From assembly GCA_020632875.1 (NCBI GenBank), contig JACKET010000004.1, forward strand, positions 448,181-512,180: a stretch of 64,000 nucleotides of DNA, read 5' to 3'. This document shows positions 41,908 through 50,914 of this stretch, one piece after another. The first letter of the stretch is position 1. Each line of letters starts with the position of its first letter. This DNA is from Alphaproteobacteria bacterium. Lineage in GTDB: Bacteria; Myxococcota_A; UBA796; GCA-2862545. The notes below the pieces were generated by a model. It worked only from the letters and a program-made list of their open reading frames with translations. It was not told where the DNA came from and searched no databases. The position numbers and the translations under genes are program-made.

Positions 41908-43170
41908 CTATGGCGTCAGGCGCACCACCACCATCCGCTCCTCCGTCAGCACCTCGTCGAGCAGCCGCTCGACCGCCTCCGCGCCGAACGCGAGCGCGGA
42001 CAGCTCACCCCCGTGCACGTCGACCTCCTGCGAGCGGTGCAGGTGCTCCGCCACGGCCTGCACGTGCTCCGCGTCGCCCGACGCCCCGAGGAGCCCGGCC
42101 AGCTGGCGCTTCCGCCACCCCTCGGCGCTCTCGTCCAGCCCCTTCGTCGACCAGCCGTGCCGCAGCCGCTTGCGCAGCCGGCGCACGTCGAGGCCCGCAT
42201 CGCCCCGCACGACGCACAGCAGCGTGCTGTTGGCCCGGCCCTCGAACAGGTGGCACCGCGACAGCCCGTGCTCCGGGAGCGCGGCCTGCTCGCGCAGCGC
42301 GCCCTCGACGAAGGACCGCGCGAACCGGTCGATCTGCAGGCCTCCCGCGTCGATGCCCGGCAGCGACCAGCCGAGCAGCACCACGGGGCTCGAGATGCCC
42401 GCCTCCACGGGGCCCACGTCGGTGTCGACCGGGGACGGGAGGTCCGGCGCCTCCCACGCGGAGGGCTCGGGGAGCGCGAGGGTGGCCTCGGCGAGCTGGA
42501 GGTCGGGCGCGGAGCCGCACCGCGTCGCGTCGAGCAGGCACAGCACCCGCGATGGCGGCGTGGGACCGGCCACGACCAGCGTGGTGCGCGCGGGCGTCCA
42601 CGTGGCCTCCGCGAGCGACGCGGCCGATGCGAGCGAGGCGCCGGGCGCCGGTGGCCGCCAGATGGCGTGGTACGGGTGGCCCTCGGGGTACAGCGTCTCG
42701 AACGCGACCTCGAGGTAGCGGGACGTGAATCCGTCGTCGACGGCGGGTCGCGAGGGCAGCGGTGCGCTGTCGACCTGCGCCAGGGGCCGGCTCAGGCGCT
42801 GGCGTTCGAGGAGCAGCAGCGGCTCGGTCGCATCCGCGGGACCGTGCACCCAGAACACCGTGCTCTCGGGCTCCACGCGCACCTTCGCCTCGGCACCGAG
42901 CCGGTCGTACGCGTCGCGGACCGGACGCCCACTGGGACTGGACGCGAGCCACGCGTCGACGAGCGCGCGGGACGCGCCCGGCGTGGGCTCGGAGACCTGC
43001 CCGCCCTCGATGACCGTCGCGATGCTCACGGTCTTCCACGTCGGGTGGTGCGCGACGAGCACGCGGAGCTGGCTCGACAGCACGACGCTCGCGTACTCCA
43101 GCCGCTCCGTCGGGGGCCCGGCGGGCGGCGGACGCTCGGCGGCCAGCGCGGCGAGGACGGTCCACATCAT
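41908..43170 (-). CDS. Exported M16-family-like protein lacking the HxxEH zinc site
   Basis: 420 residues; short uncharged signal (MMWTVLAALAA). The strand-helix order matches an M16 peptidase half: LEYASVVLSSQLRVLVAHHP, then SIATVIEGGQVSEPTPGASRALVDAW where M16 has the HxxEH motif, and YPEGHPYHAIW, a typical M16 segment. No His-x-x-Glu-His is present, so it is probably an inactive M16 subunit (as in PqqG-like or mitochondrial core proteins) that acts as a scaffold or chaperone. No active M16 partner is adjacent. Two in-frame Met codons, 43170 and 43167, start it equally well. A GGTTAA lies 28 nt upstream. Confidence 0.75.
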   Translation of the reverse strand: MMWTVLAALAAERPPPAGPPTERLEYASVVLSSQLRVLVAHHPTWKTVSIATVIEGGQVSEPTPGASRALVDAWLASSPSGRPVRDAYDRLGAEAKVRVEPESTVFWVHGPADATEPLLLLERQRLSRPLAQVDSAPLPSRPAVDDGFTSRYLEVAFETLYPEGHPYHAIWRPPAPGASLASAASLAEATWTPARTTLVVAGPTPPSRVLCLLDATRCGSAPDLQLAEATLALPEPSAWEAPDLPSPVDTDVGPVEAGISSPVVLLGWSLPGIDAGGLQIDRFARSFVEGALREQAALPEHGLSRCHLFEGRANSTLLCVVRGDAGLDVRRLRKRLRHGWSTKGLDESAEGWRKRQLAGLLGASGDAEHVQAVAEHLHRSQEVDVHGGELSALAFGAEAVERLLDEVLTEERMVVVRLTP

Positions 43171-43219
43171 CGGTCCAGTGTGCCCGAGCCGGCGCCCGTT
43201 AACCACCAAGGCGCTCTCT

Positions 43220-43247
43220 CGAGTGTCGAGTGTCGAGTGTCGAGTGT
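43220..43247 (+). repeat. Four tandem copies of CGAGTGT
   Basis: A 7-bp unit repeated without interruption, four times, with no coding role. It could vary in copy number by slippage. Confidence 0.9.
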
Positions 43248-43278
43248 GGCGCCCACGAACGGTCGAGCTCACCCGAGC

Positions 43279-43455
43279 TCGGGAACCGACCGACGCTCGG
43301 GACGACGGACACTGTGTCCCTCCCGTCCTCCGATCCTCCGTGCTGAGAATTCGACCGCCGGGGACGGGCTCTCTGGCGGGGCTTTCGGAGATGGCGGCGT
43401 TCCGGCGCGCGCTCTCTCAGCACGGAGGACGCGGAGGGACGGAGGACACAGAGGT
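43279..43455 (+). repeat. Direct repeat, copy 1 (about 180 bp)
   Basis: Begins TCGGGAACCGACCGACGCTC and ends in the GGAGGACGCGGAGG family unit. Highly similar to 43563-43753, with scattered substitutions and short indels, and offset by about 284 bp. Confidence 0.85.
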
Positions 43456-43562
43456 CCTGGCTGAAGGCCGGATCCGGGCTGCCGGGTGGCGCCCCACGAG
43501 TCCAGCTCGCATGGGCCTGCTCGTGCCCGAGAGCCCGGATCCGCGCCGAGTCCACCTCGACT

Positions 43563-43753
43563 TCGGGAACCGACCGACGCTCGGCCCGACGACGACGGAC
43601 ACCGTGTCCCTCCCCTCCTCCGACCCTCCGTGCTGAGAACTTGACCACCGGGGACGGGCTCTCTGCCGGGGCGTCGGAGACCGAGGCGTTCCGGCGCGCG
43701 TTCTCTCGGCACGGAGGACGCGGAGGAACGGAGGACACGGAGGACACGGAGGT
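43563..43753 (+). repeat. Direct repeat, copy 2 (about 190 bp)
   Basis: Second copy of the 43279 unit. It shares TCGGGAACCGACCGACGCTC, the CCTCCGTGCTGAGAA segment and the purine-rich GGAGGACGCGGAGG end, here extended by an extra GGACACGGA unit. Confidence 0.85.
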
Positions 43754-43815
43754 TGTGGGACGAATGGCGGTCTCGGTTCCGGCCCCGTTGGCCTCCCGCC
43801 CGCCAACCAGGCGAC

Positions 43816-44979
43816 CTATTCGTCCAGGAACCGCTCCTTCACGAGCTCGAGGTCCTGGTACACGATGTGCGTCGGCCCCGTCTGGCCCTGCAGCCAGAAG
43901 GGGTCGCCAGCGGAGTCGAGGGGCGACGTGTAGTTGAAGATCCGGAAGGTCACCCCCGAGCGCACGACCTCCGGGAAGCACGTGTCGCCCTTGCTCGCGA
44001 GGTCGGCGGCGAACTCGGTGGTCCGCGTCTCGGGGTCGACGCGCCACAGCGAGCACCGCTTCGGCTTGCCCCAGTAGTCGGCCTGGTACTGGAGGTACTG
44101 CTGCTCGAGCGTGAGGTCGTCGCGCTCGAGGTCGTACGCGCCCGAGTCGGTGACGTTGCGCCGGGCGACGAGCCAGACCTCGCCGTTGTGCTGGAACAAC
44201 AGCGGCGAATCGTACTTCTTCGGGTCGGTGTCGCAGGACCACGTGCCGAGGTCGTCAGCGGGGGCCGTGCAGACGAAGGACCCGAAACCCTCGGGCCCGC
44301 CGGCCTCGTTGCGCACGACGGCGACGATCGACCCGTCCTCCAGGTACTCGACGTCGGTCTCGCTCCCGCCGCCCTCGAGCACGACGGACTTCCCGGGGAC
44401 GACCGGCGACCAGTCCAGCCCGTTCGTCGACTGCAGCCAGCGGATCTGGATGGGCTCGCGATCCGCGAACTCGTACACGTTCTCGCCGCCGTCGTACCCG
44501 GTGACCTCCATCCGGTCGTTCACGACCTTGATGCGCCACGGGATGAACCCGCGCGAGAACACCGGCCCCGGCGTCGTCCAGTCGCCGCGGCTGACGTAGA
44601 GGCTGTGGAGCGGCGTGCCCGGCTCGAAGTCGAGCGGGTCGGAGCCGAGCGTCGCGAAGAAGAGGTGCAGCTCGCCGCCGTACGAGACGAGCTGGGGCTC
44701 GCGCAGGTCGATCCCGTAGCGGAAGTGGCCCTCGTACTCCCAGGTGACCTGGTCGGCGGTCGACATGACCCACAGGTCGACCTCGGTGTCGGCGAAGTGC
44801 GTCGGCGCCGAGCGGAACGCCATCCACAGCCGCCCGTCGTGCTCTTCGACATCGAGGTTGTTGTTCGCGTTGTTCGGGACGATCTCGGGCGGTAGCCCCG
44901 GCGAGGGGACGACCGTCACGGGCTCGCCGAGCACGGGGTACAGCGGCGTCGGCGCACAGGCCGCGAGGAGGACGATCAC
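43816..44979 (-). CDS. Lipoprotein with five-bladed beta-propeller-like (GH43/sialidase-type) domain
   Basis: 387 residues from a GTG that overlaps the upstream stop (GTGA). The lipobox is LAAC (Cys8). The body shows repeated blade-like units: LDVEEHDGRLWMAFRS, EPQLVSYGGELHLFFATLG, RIKVVNDRMEVTGYDGG and DSPLLFQHNGEVWLVARR, with Asp/Glu near strand ends. This matches beta-propeller glycoside hydrolases or sialidases, but no certain catalytic triad can be named. It is probably attached to the envelope and acts on glycans. The odd feature is the coupling to a central-metabolism gene. Confidence 0.75.
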   Translation of the reverse strand: MIVLLAACAPTPLYPVLGEPVTVVPSPGLPPEIVPNNANNNLDVEEHDGRLWMAFRSAPTHFADTEVDLWVMSTADQVTWEYEGHFRYGIDLREPQLVSYGGELHLFFATLGSDPLDFEPGTPLHSLYVSRGDWTTPGPVFSRGFIPWRIKVVNDRMEVTGYDGGENVYEFADREPIQIRWLQSTNGLDWSPVVPGKSVVLEGGGSETDVEYLEDGSIVAVVRNEAGGPEGFGSFVCTAPADDLGTWSCDTDPKKYDSPLLFQHNGEVWLVARRNVTDSGAYDLERDDLTLEQQYLQYQADYWGKPKRCSLWRVDPETRTTEFAADLASKGDTCFPEVVRSGVTFRIFNYTSPLDSAGDPFWLQGQTGPTHIVYQDLELVKERFLDE

Positions 44980-46745
44980 GGATCCACCCGGTCGTGGCGG
45001 GTGTCGCGGCGCGTGACGCGCACGTTCGCCCCGGTCGGCACGAGCATCCCGGTGGCGTTGCGCCCGAGCTCGGCCGCGTTGGCCTCGTCGGTGTCGATGT
45101 GCATCTCGAGCGCGTAGCTGTCCTTCACGCGGACCATCACGTCGCGGAAGACGAGATCCCGGCCGTCGGTGTCGAGCTCGACCTCGACGTGGTCGCCGTG
45201 CTGCACGCCGTACTGCTCGGCGTCTGCGGGGGTCATGTGGATGTGGCGCCAGGCGCAGATGAGGCCCGACGTGAGCACCACCTCGCCCTTCGGGCCGACG
45301 ATGGTGATGCCCGGGGTGTTCCGGTGGTCGCCGGACAGTCGGACGGGTGCGTCGACGCCGAGCGCGAACTCGTCGGTGCGCGAGATCTCGACCTGCGACG
45401 CGCCCCGCGGAGGCCCGATGATGCCGACCCGCTCGATGCGGCTCTTCGGGCCGACGATGGTGACGCGCTCTCCGCACACGAACTGGCCCGGCTGACCGAG
45501 CGGCGCGCGCGGCGTGAGCGTGTAGCCGGGACCGAACAGCGCCTCGACGTGGTCGGGCGAGAGGTGGACGTGCCGCGCGCTGACCTTCACCGGGATCGGC
45601 GGGAGGGCCGCGATGTCGGCGCCGCCGCGGGCGATCTTCAGCGCGGCCATCGCGATCGACCGGTTCTCGTCGGTCTTCACGGCGAGCAGCTTCGTGCGGC
45701 TCCGCTCGGTGGAGAGCTCGGCGACCGGCGACGCGTCGGAGAGCCGGGCGTCGGCGTTGCGCTCGGGGTCGAGCGCGAGCCCGAGGTACTCGAAGCGCTG
45801 CGCGATCCGCTGGCGCATCGCGACGGCGTTCTCGCCGATGCCGCCGGTCATCACGATGGCGTCGACCCCGCCGAGCACCGCGGCGTACGCGCCGATGTAC
45901 TTCCGCACGCGGTGCGCGAACACGCCGATGGCGAGCCGCGCCGCATCGTCGCCCTCCGCGGCGCGGGCCTCGAGATCGCGCAGATCCCGCGAGCCAGCGA
46001 GGCCCTGCAGACCGCTCTCGTGGTTCAGCACGTGATCCAGCCCGTCGAGGTCGAGCCCTTCGGCCCGAGCGAACGCAATCAGGGCGCCCGGATCGACATC
46101 CCCGGACCGCGACGCCATCACGAGCCCCTCGAGCGGCGTGAGGCCCATGCTGGTCTCGACCGAGGCGCCGTTCTCCCAGGCCGTCACGCTGCAGCCCCCG
46201 CCGAGGTGGCACGTGATCAGGCGCAGGTCGCGCACGTCGGCCTGCATCCACTCGGCGGCGCGCTCGGCGACCCAGGCGTGGCTCGGGCCGTGGAAGCCGT
46301 AGCGCCGGATGCCCTGCGCGCGGGCCCGGTCGAACGGCAGCGCGTAGGTGTGCGCGCGGCGCGGGAGCGTGGCGTGGACCGCGGTGTCGAAGACCGCGAC
46401 GTGCGGCACGTCGGGCAGGGCCTCGAGCGCTGCGCGGATGCCCGCGATGTTGGCCGGGTTGTGCAGCGGGGCGAGCGGCACGAGCGCTTCGAGGGCCCGC
46501 ACCACGTCGGGGTCGATGCGGACGGGCGCCGTGAACCGGTCGCCGCCGTGCACGACGCGGTGCCCCACGACCTCGACCGACCCGTCGAGCAGCCGGTCGA
46601 GCGAGGCGGCCAGCGCGGCGCCGTGGTCGGGCACCTCTTCGCCGATCCGCTCGACGTGCACGGACGCGAAACGCTCGCCCGACACGGGGTCGATGCGCTC
46701 GGCCTTCAGCGAGGTGCTGCCACAGTTGATCACGACGACGCTCAT
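44976..46745 (-). CDS. ackA-pduL: Fusion of acetate kinase and PduL-type phosphotransacylase
   Basis: 589 residues. Residues 1-375 are a full acetate kinase: Asn7 in INCGSTSLK, Arg63 in HRVVHGG, Asp120, His152 in YGFHGPSH, His180 in CHLGGG, Arg213 and Glu360 in TDENRS, plus MTGGIGEN. Residues 385-560 are a PduL-type phosphate acyltransferase with the metal-binding motifs SARHVHLS (His392, His394) and RHIHMTPADA (His501, His503) and the VEISRTDEFALG segment. The two normally separate enzymes would turn acetyl-CoA or propionyl-CoA plus phosphate into an acyl phosphate and then acetate and ATP, or the reverse. Fusion could channel the labile acyl phosphate. No microcompartment targeting peptide is seen. 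The downstream lipoprotein gene overlaps by 4 nt. Confidence 0.93.
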   Translation of the reverse strand: MSVVVINCGSTSLKAERIDPVSGERFASVHVERIGEEVPDHGAALAASLDRLLDGSVEVVGHRVVHGGDRFTAPVRIDPDVVRALEALVPLAPLHNPANIAGIRAALEALPDVPHVAVFDTAVHATLPRRAHTYALPFDRARAQGIRRYGFHGPSHAWVAERAAEWMQADVRDLRLITCHLGGGCSVTAWENGASVETSMGLTPLEGLVMASRSGDVDPGALIAFARAEGLDLDGLDHVLNHESGLQGLAGSRDLRDLEARAAEGDDAARLAIGVFAHRVRKYIGAYAAVLGGVDAIVMTGGIGENAVAMRQRIAQRFEYLGLALDPERNADARLSDASPVAELSTERSRTKLLAVKTDENRSIAMAALKIARGGADIAALPPIPVKVSARHVHLSPDHVEALFGPGYTLTPRAPLGQPGQFVCGERVTIVGPKSRIERVGIIGPPRGASQVEISRTDEFALGVDAPVRLSGDHRNTPGITIVGPKGEVVLTSGLICAWRHIHMTPADAEQYGVQHGDHVEVELDTDGRDLVFRDVMVRVKDSYALEMHIDTDEANAAELGRNATGMLVPTGANVRVTRRDTRHDRVDP

Positions 46746-46782
46746 CCGACCTCCGGCCAGCGGTTGTATCCGCTTTCCGCGC

Positions 46783-46788
46783 GGTTAG
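46783..46788 (+). promoter_or_regulatory. GGTTAG hexamer upstream of the bestrophin gene
   Basis: GGTTAG lies 24 nt before the bestrophin start, in the 67-bp divergent spacer with the ackA-pduL gene, at a -10-like distance. Confidence 0.25.
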
Positions 46789-46812
46789 TGCGCCGGGGAT
46801 GGGGGTGTCCGC

Positions 46813-47727
46813 ATGATGGTGAGCAACCGGGGGTCCGTGACGGGGCTCCTGCGATGGCAGCGCGAGAACGTCGTCTGGTCGGCGTTCTCGGCGTCGATCT
46901 GCGTGTTGATCTACAAGCTGCACGTGCTCGACGTGATCCCGGCGCTGTTCAAGCTGCCCACGATGCCGGTGGCCGTGGTCGGCGGCGCGATCGGCATCTT
47001 CGTGTCCTTCCGCACCAACTCGGCCTACGCGCGCTGGTGGGAGGGCCGCCAGCTGTGGGGCCGCCTCATCAACACGTCCCGGCACTTCTCGACCCAGGTC
47101 GTCAGCTGGATCGGGCGCCACGACGAGCCCACGTCACAGCTCCTCGTCCGCCGGCAGATCGCCTACGTGCACACGCTCCGGTGCCTGCTGCGCAACGAGG
47201 ATCCGTTCGCCGACGACGACGTGCGCGCCTTCCTGGGCGAATCCGAGCTGGCCGACCTCCCCGAGAAGTCGAACACGACGCACGCCATCCTCCACCTGAA
47301 CCACCTCGACTTCACGACGTGGGCCGACGACCACGACATGAGCCCGCACCGGCTCCAGCAGCTCGACGAGAGCGTGCGGCACCTGCTCGACATCCAGGGC
47401 GGCTGCGAGCGCATCAAGAAGACCCCGCTGCCGCGCGGCTACGGCTTCATCGCCGAGCAGCTCATCAAGTACTACGCGTGGCTGCTGCCGTTCGCGATCG
47501 TGAGCGAGCTCGACGTGCTCACCATCCCGATGAACGTGCTGATCTGCCTGTCGTTCGCGCTGATCAGCGAAGCGGGCCGCGTGCTGGAAGACCCGTTCAC
47601 GATGTTCTGGAACGGCCTGCCGCTGTTCGCGATGAGCAAGACGATCGAGCGCGACCTGCGCAGCCGGCTCGGCGAGACGGGCCTGCCGCCCGTGCCGGGG
47701 CCCGACGCCAACGGGATCCTGATGTAG
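46813..47727 (+). CDS. Bestrophin-family ion channel protein
   Basis: 304 residues matching the bacterial bestrophin/UPF0187 family. Segments are the first helix around VVWSAFSASICVLIY, then the conserved IFVSFRTNSAYARWWEGRQLWG, a cytoplasmic helical middle, and helices around LIKYYAWLLPFAIVSEL and MNVLICLSFALISE, ending DPFTMFWNGLPLF and an ERDLRSRLGE helix. Bacterial bestrophins form pentameric channels, mostly conducting cations or chloride. The stop abuts the sufS stop on the opposite strand with no gap. Confidence 0.9.
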   Translation: MMVSNRGSVTGLLRWQRENVVWSAFSASICVLIYKLHVLDVIPALFKLPTMPVAVVGGAIGIFVSFRTNSAYARWWEGRQLWGRLINTSRHFSTQVVSWIGRHDEPTSQLLVRRQIAYVHTLRCLLRNEDPFADDDVRAFLGESELADLPEKSNTTHAILHLNHLDFTTWADDHDMSPHRLQQLDESVRHLLDIQGGCERIKKTPLPRGYGFIAEQLIKYYAWLLPFAIVSELDVLTIPMNVLICLSFALISEAGRVLEDPFTMFWNGLPLFAMSKTIERDLRSRLGETGLPPVPGPDANGILM

Positions 47728-48948
47728 TCAGCCGAACAGCGTGACCGTGCGCTGGAGCGCCGCGGCGAACCGCTCGACCTCGGCGAGCGTGTTGTACGCG
47801 GCGAAGCTCGCGCGCGCCGTCGCGTCGACGCCCATGCGGCGCATCACGGGCTGGGCGCAGTGGTGGCCGGTGCGGACGGCGATGCCCTGCTCGTCGAGCA
47901 GCGTGCCGATGTCGTGCGGGTGCAGGCCGTCGGTCACGAACGACAGCACGCCGGCCTTGTGCGGCGCCGTGCCGACGAGACGGACCCCGGCGATGGCCCC
48001 GACGAGCTCGGTGGCGCGCGCGAGCAGCGACGCCTCGTGGGCCGCGATGGCCGCGGGGCCGAGGTCGAGCATCCACCGCGCCGCGGCGCCGAGCCCGACC
48101 GCGCCGGCGATGTTCGGCGTGCCGGCCTCGAAGCGCGCGGGCGGTGGGGCCCAGGTGGATTCTTCGAAGGTGACGGTCTCGATCATCTCGCCGCCGCCCT
48201 GCCATGGCGGCATCTGCTCGAGCAGGGACGCCCGCCCCCACAGGGCACCGATGCCCGTCGGGCCGTACATCTTGTGGCCGGACAGCGCGTAGAAGTCGGC
48301 GCCGAGCGCCGCCACGTCGACCGCGCCGTGCGGAGCGGCCTGGGCGCCGTCGACCACGACGATCGCCCCGTGCGCGTGGGCCCGTTCGGCGATGTGGGCC
48401 ACGTCGACCACGGTGCCGAGGGCGTTGCTGACGTGGGTGACCGCGACGACCTTCGTGCGCGGCCCGAGGAGCGCCTCGAACGCCTCGAGATCGAGCGTGC
48501 CGTCGTCGTGGATGGGCACCGCGCGGATGCGGGCGCCGGTCTGACGCGCGACGAGCTGCCACGGGACGATGTTCGAGTGGTGCTCGAGCTCGGTGAGCAG
48601 GATCTCGTCGCCGGGCGACAGGAACGCGGCCCACGCGTAGGCCACGAGGTTCAGCGCCTCGGTGGTGCCGCGGGTGAAGACGATCTCGTCGGGCGATGCG
48701 GCACCGACGAACCGCGCGACATCCGTGCGTGCCGCCTCGTACGCCTCGGTGGCGCGCCGCGACAGCACGTGCACGCCGCGATGGACGTTCGCGTGGTCGT
48801 GCTCGTAGTACGCGCGGATGGCATCGAGCACGGCGAGCGGCTTCTGGGAGGACGCCGCGTTGTCGAAGTACACGAGCGGCCGGCCGTCGAGCCCGGCCTC
48901 GCGCAGGATGGGGAACTGGGCGCGGACGGCGTCGACGTCGAAGGTCAC
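47728..48948 (-). CDS. sufS: Cysteine desulfurase SufS
   Basis: 406 residues from a GTG that overlaps the sufD stop (GTGA). A class II group II cysteine desulfurase: PLP Lys226 in YALSGHKMYGPTGIG, active-site Cys364 in TGHHCAQPVM, and His in ELEHHSN. It takes sulfur from cysteine as a persulfide for Fe-S cluster assembly on SufBCD. No sufE or sufU gene lies in the window, so the persulfide acceptor must be encoded elsewhere. It ends the sufC-sufD-sufS operon. Confidence 0.97.
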   Translation of the reverse strand: MTFDVDAVRAQFPILREAGLDGRPLVYFDNAASSQKPLAVLDAIRAYYEHDHANVHRGVHVLSRRATEAYEAARTDVARFVGAASPDEIVFTRGTTEALNLVAYAWAAFLSPGDEILLTELEHHSNIVPWQLVARQTGARIRAVPIHDDGTLDLEAFEALLGPRTKVVAVTHVSNALGTVVDVAHIAERAHAHGAIVVVDGAQAAPHGAVDVAALGADFYALSGHKMYGPTGIGALWGRASLLEQMPPWQGGGEMIETVTFEESTWAPPPARFEAGTPNIAGAVGLGAAARWMLDLGPAAIAAHEASLLARATELVGAIAGVRLVGTAPHKAGVLSFVTDGLHPHDIGTLLDEQGIAVRTGHHCAQPVMRRMGVDATARASFAAYNTLAEVERFAAALQRTVTLFG

Positions 48949-50065
48949 GACACCCTCCCCGCGAGGTAGCGCTCGACCACGTGCTCGACGCCCTCGCGGA
49001 AGGCCGCGGGCACCGTCTCGATCACCTCGCCCGCGAAGGCGCGGGTGAGCAGGCGGCGGGCCTCGAGCGCACCCACGCCGCGCGACCGCAGGTAGAACAG
49101 CGCGTCGGGGTCGAGCCGCCCGACCGTGGCGCCGTGGGACGCCGCGACGTCGTCGTTGTCGATCACGAGCCAGGGGCGGGCGACCGCGCTCGCGTCGTCG
49201 GACAGCAGCAGGGTGTTGGCGGTCTGCGTCGCATCGGCGCCCGGCACGTCGCGCAGCACGTGAACCTCGCCCGTGAACACGGCCCTCGAGCGCGCGTCGA
49301 GGATGTTGCGGAACCGCTGGGTGCTCGTGGCGCCGGCCCCGCTGTGGTGGATGCAGAGGTGGTGATCGGCGTGCGCCGACCCGGCGCCCAGCACGAGCCC
49401 GCTGGTGTCGAGGCGGCTCGACGGACCGAGCCGCGCCGTCAGATCGAGCCGCGCGATGCCGACGCCCGCGAGCACGGACTGCACGGCGACCTCGCTCCCC
49501 TCGCCCGCTTCGACCGCGATGCAGCCGGCCAGATCGCCCTCGCCCTCGACGACGTGCGTGAGGGACACGCGGGCGCCGGCGAGCGCCACGATCTCGACGA
49601 CGGGCACGGCCAGCCCCGGCCGGAGCGCGTGGTGCAGCAGCACCTCGGTGTGCGACCCCGACTCGCCGACCACGAGGACGCGCGGCGTCGCGAGGCCCCC
49701 GAGCTGCGTGGACAGCTCGACGGTGCGAGAGGCGCCCGCCTCGGTCGCCAAGAGCGCGAAGTCCTTGAAGAAAGCGGCGTTCAGCCCGGCGAAGCCGTCG
49801 CTCGACGCCACGGAGCCGAGCCGCGTGCCCGCCACAGAGCCCAGCGCCTCGACGCCCTGCACGCCCTCGGGGAGCGCGCCGAAGACGCCGTACGCACAGG
49901 GGCGGACCTCGGCGAGCAGCTGGCGGGCCGAGGTGAACCGCCAGGCCTCGTTGCGGCGCATCGGGAACTCGAGCCCCTCGATCGCCGCCCGCCGCAGCGC
50001 TGCGACACCCGGGAGCGACGCCCGGGCCGACTCGAACGCGGCGACGTACGCGTCGCGGGCCTCCA

Positions 50066-50066
<1 letters not shown>
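48945..50066 (-). CDS. sufD: Fe-S cluster assembly scaffold protein SufD
   Basis: 373 residues, of the SufD type: an N-terminal helical part (RRNEAWRFTSARQLL) and the SufBD beta-helix (LDTSGLVLGAGSAHADHHLCIHHSG, with a core repeated region, then RAVFTGEVHVLRDVPGADATQTANTLLLS). The conserved His/Cys around HLCIHHSG fits the cluster-binding interface of SufBC2D. The start ATG overlaps the sufC stop by one base (TGATG); a GTG three bases upstream is equally possible. Works with SufB and SufC to build and hand over clusters. Confidence 0.95.
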
Positions 50067-50830
<764 letters not shown>

Positions 50831-50851
50831 CTGTCCTCCAGGAGGCCCCGC

Positions 50852-50857
50852 CTAACC
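50852..50857 (-). promoter_or_regulatory. GGTTAG hexamer upstream of sufC
   Basis: CTAACC on the plus strand reads GGTTAG toward sufC, 21 nt before the start codon. It suggests that sufCDS has its own promoter, now that it is separated from sufB. Confidence 0.25.
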
Positions 50858-50914
50858 AAACCGGACTGCTCCATCCAGATTGCCGGACCGCCTCGCAGCG
50901 CTACACTCCCGCGC

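Larger units (their letters stand above)
43171..43815. other. 645-nt gene-free spacer rich in direct repeats
   Basis: No convincing gene on either strand. The stretch contains four tandem CGAGTGT units, then two copies of a roughly 180-bp direct repeat that includes the GGAGGACGCGGAGG family. It lies between the 5' end of the M16-like gene and the 3' end of the glycoside-hydrolase-like lipoprotein gene. Confidence 0.6.

Noticed and set aside
43816..44979. Lipoprotein as part of acetate metabolism
   Set aside because: The beta-propeller fold and lipobox point to the cell envelope; coupling to the acetate kinase fusion is noted, but no functional link is claimed.
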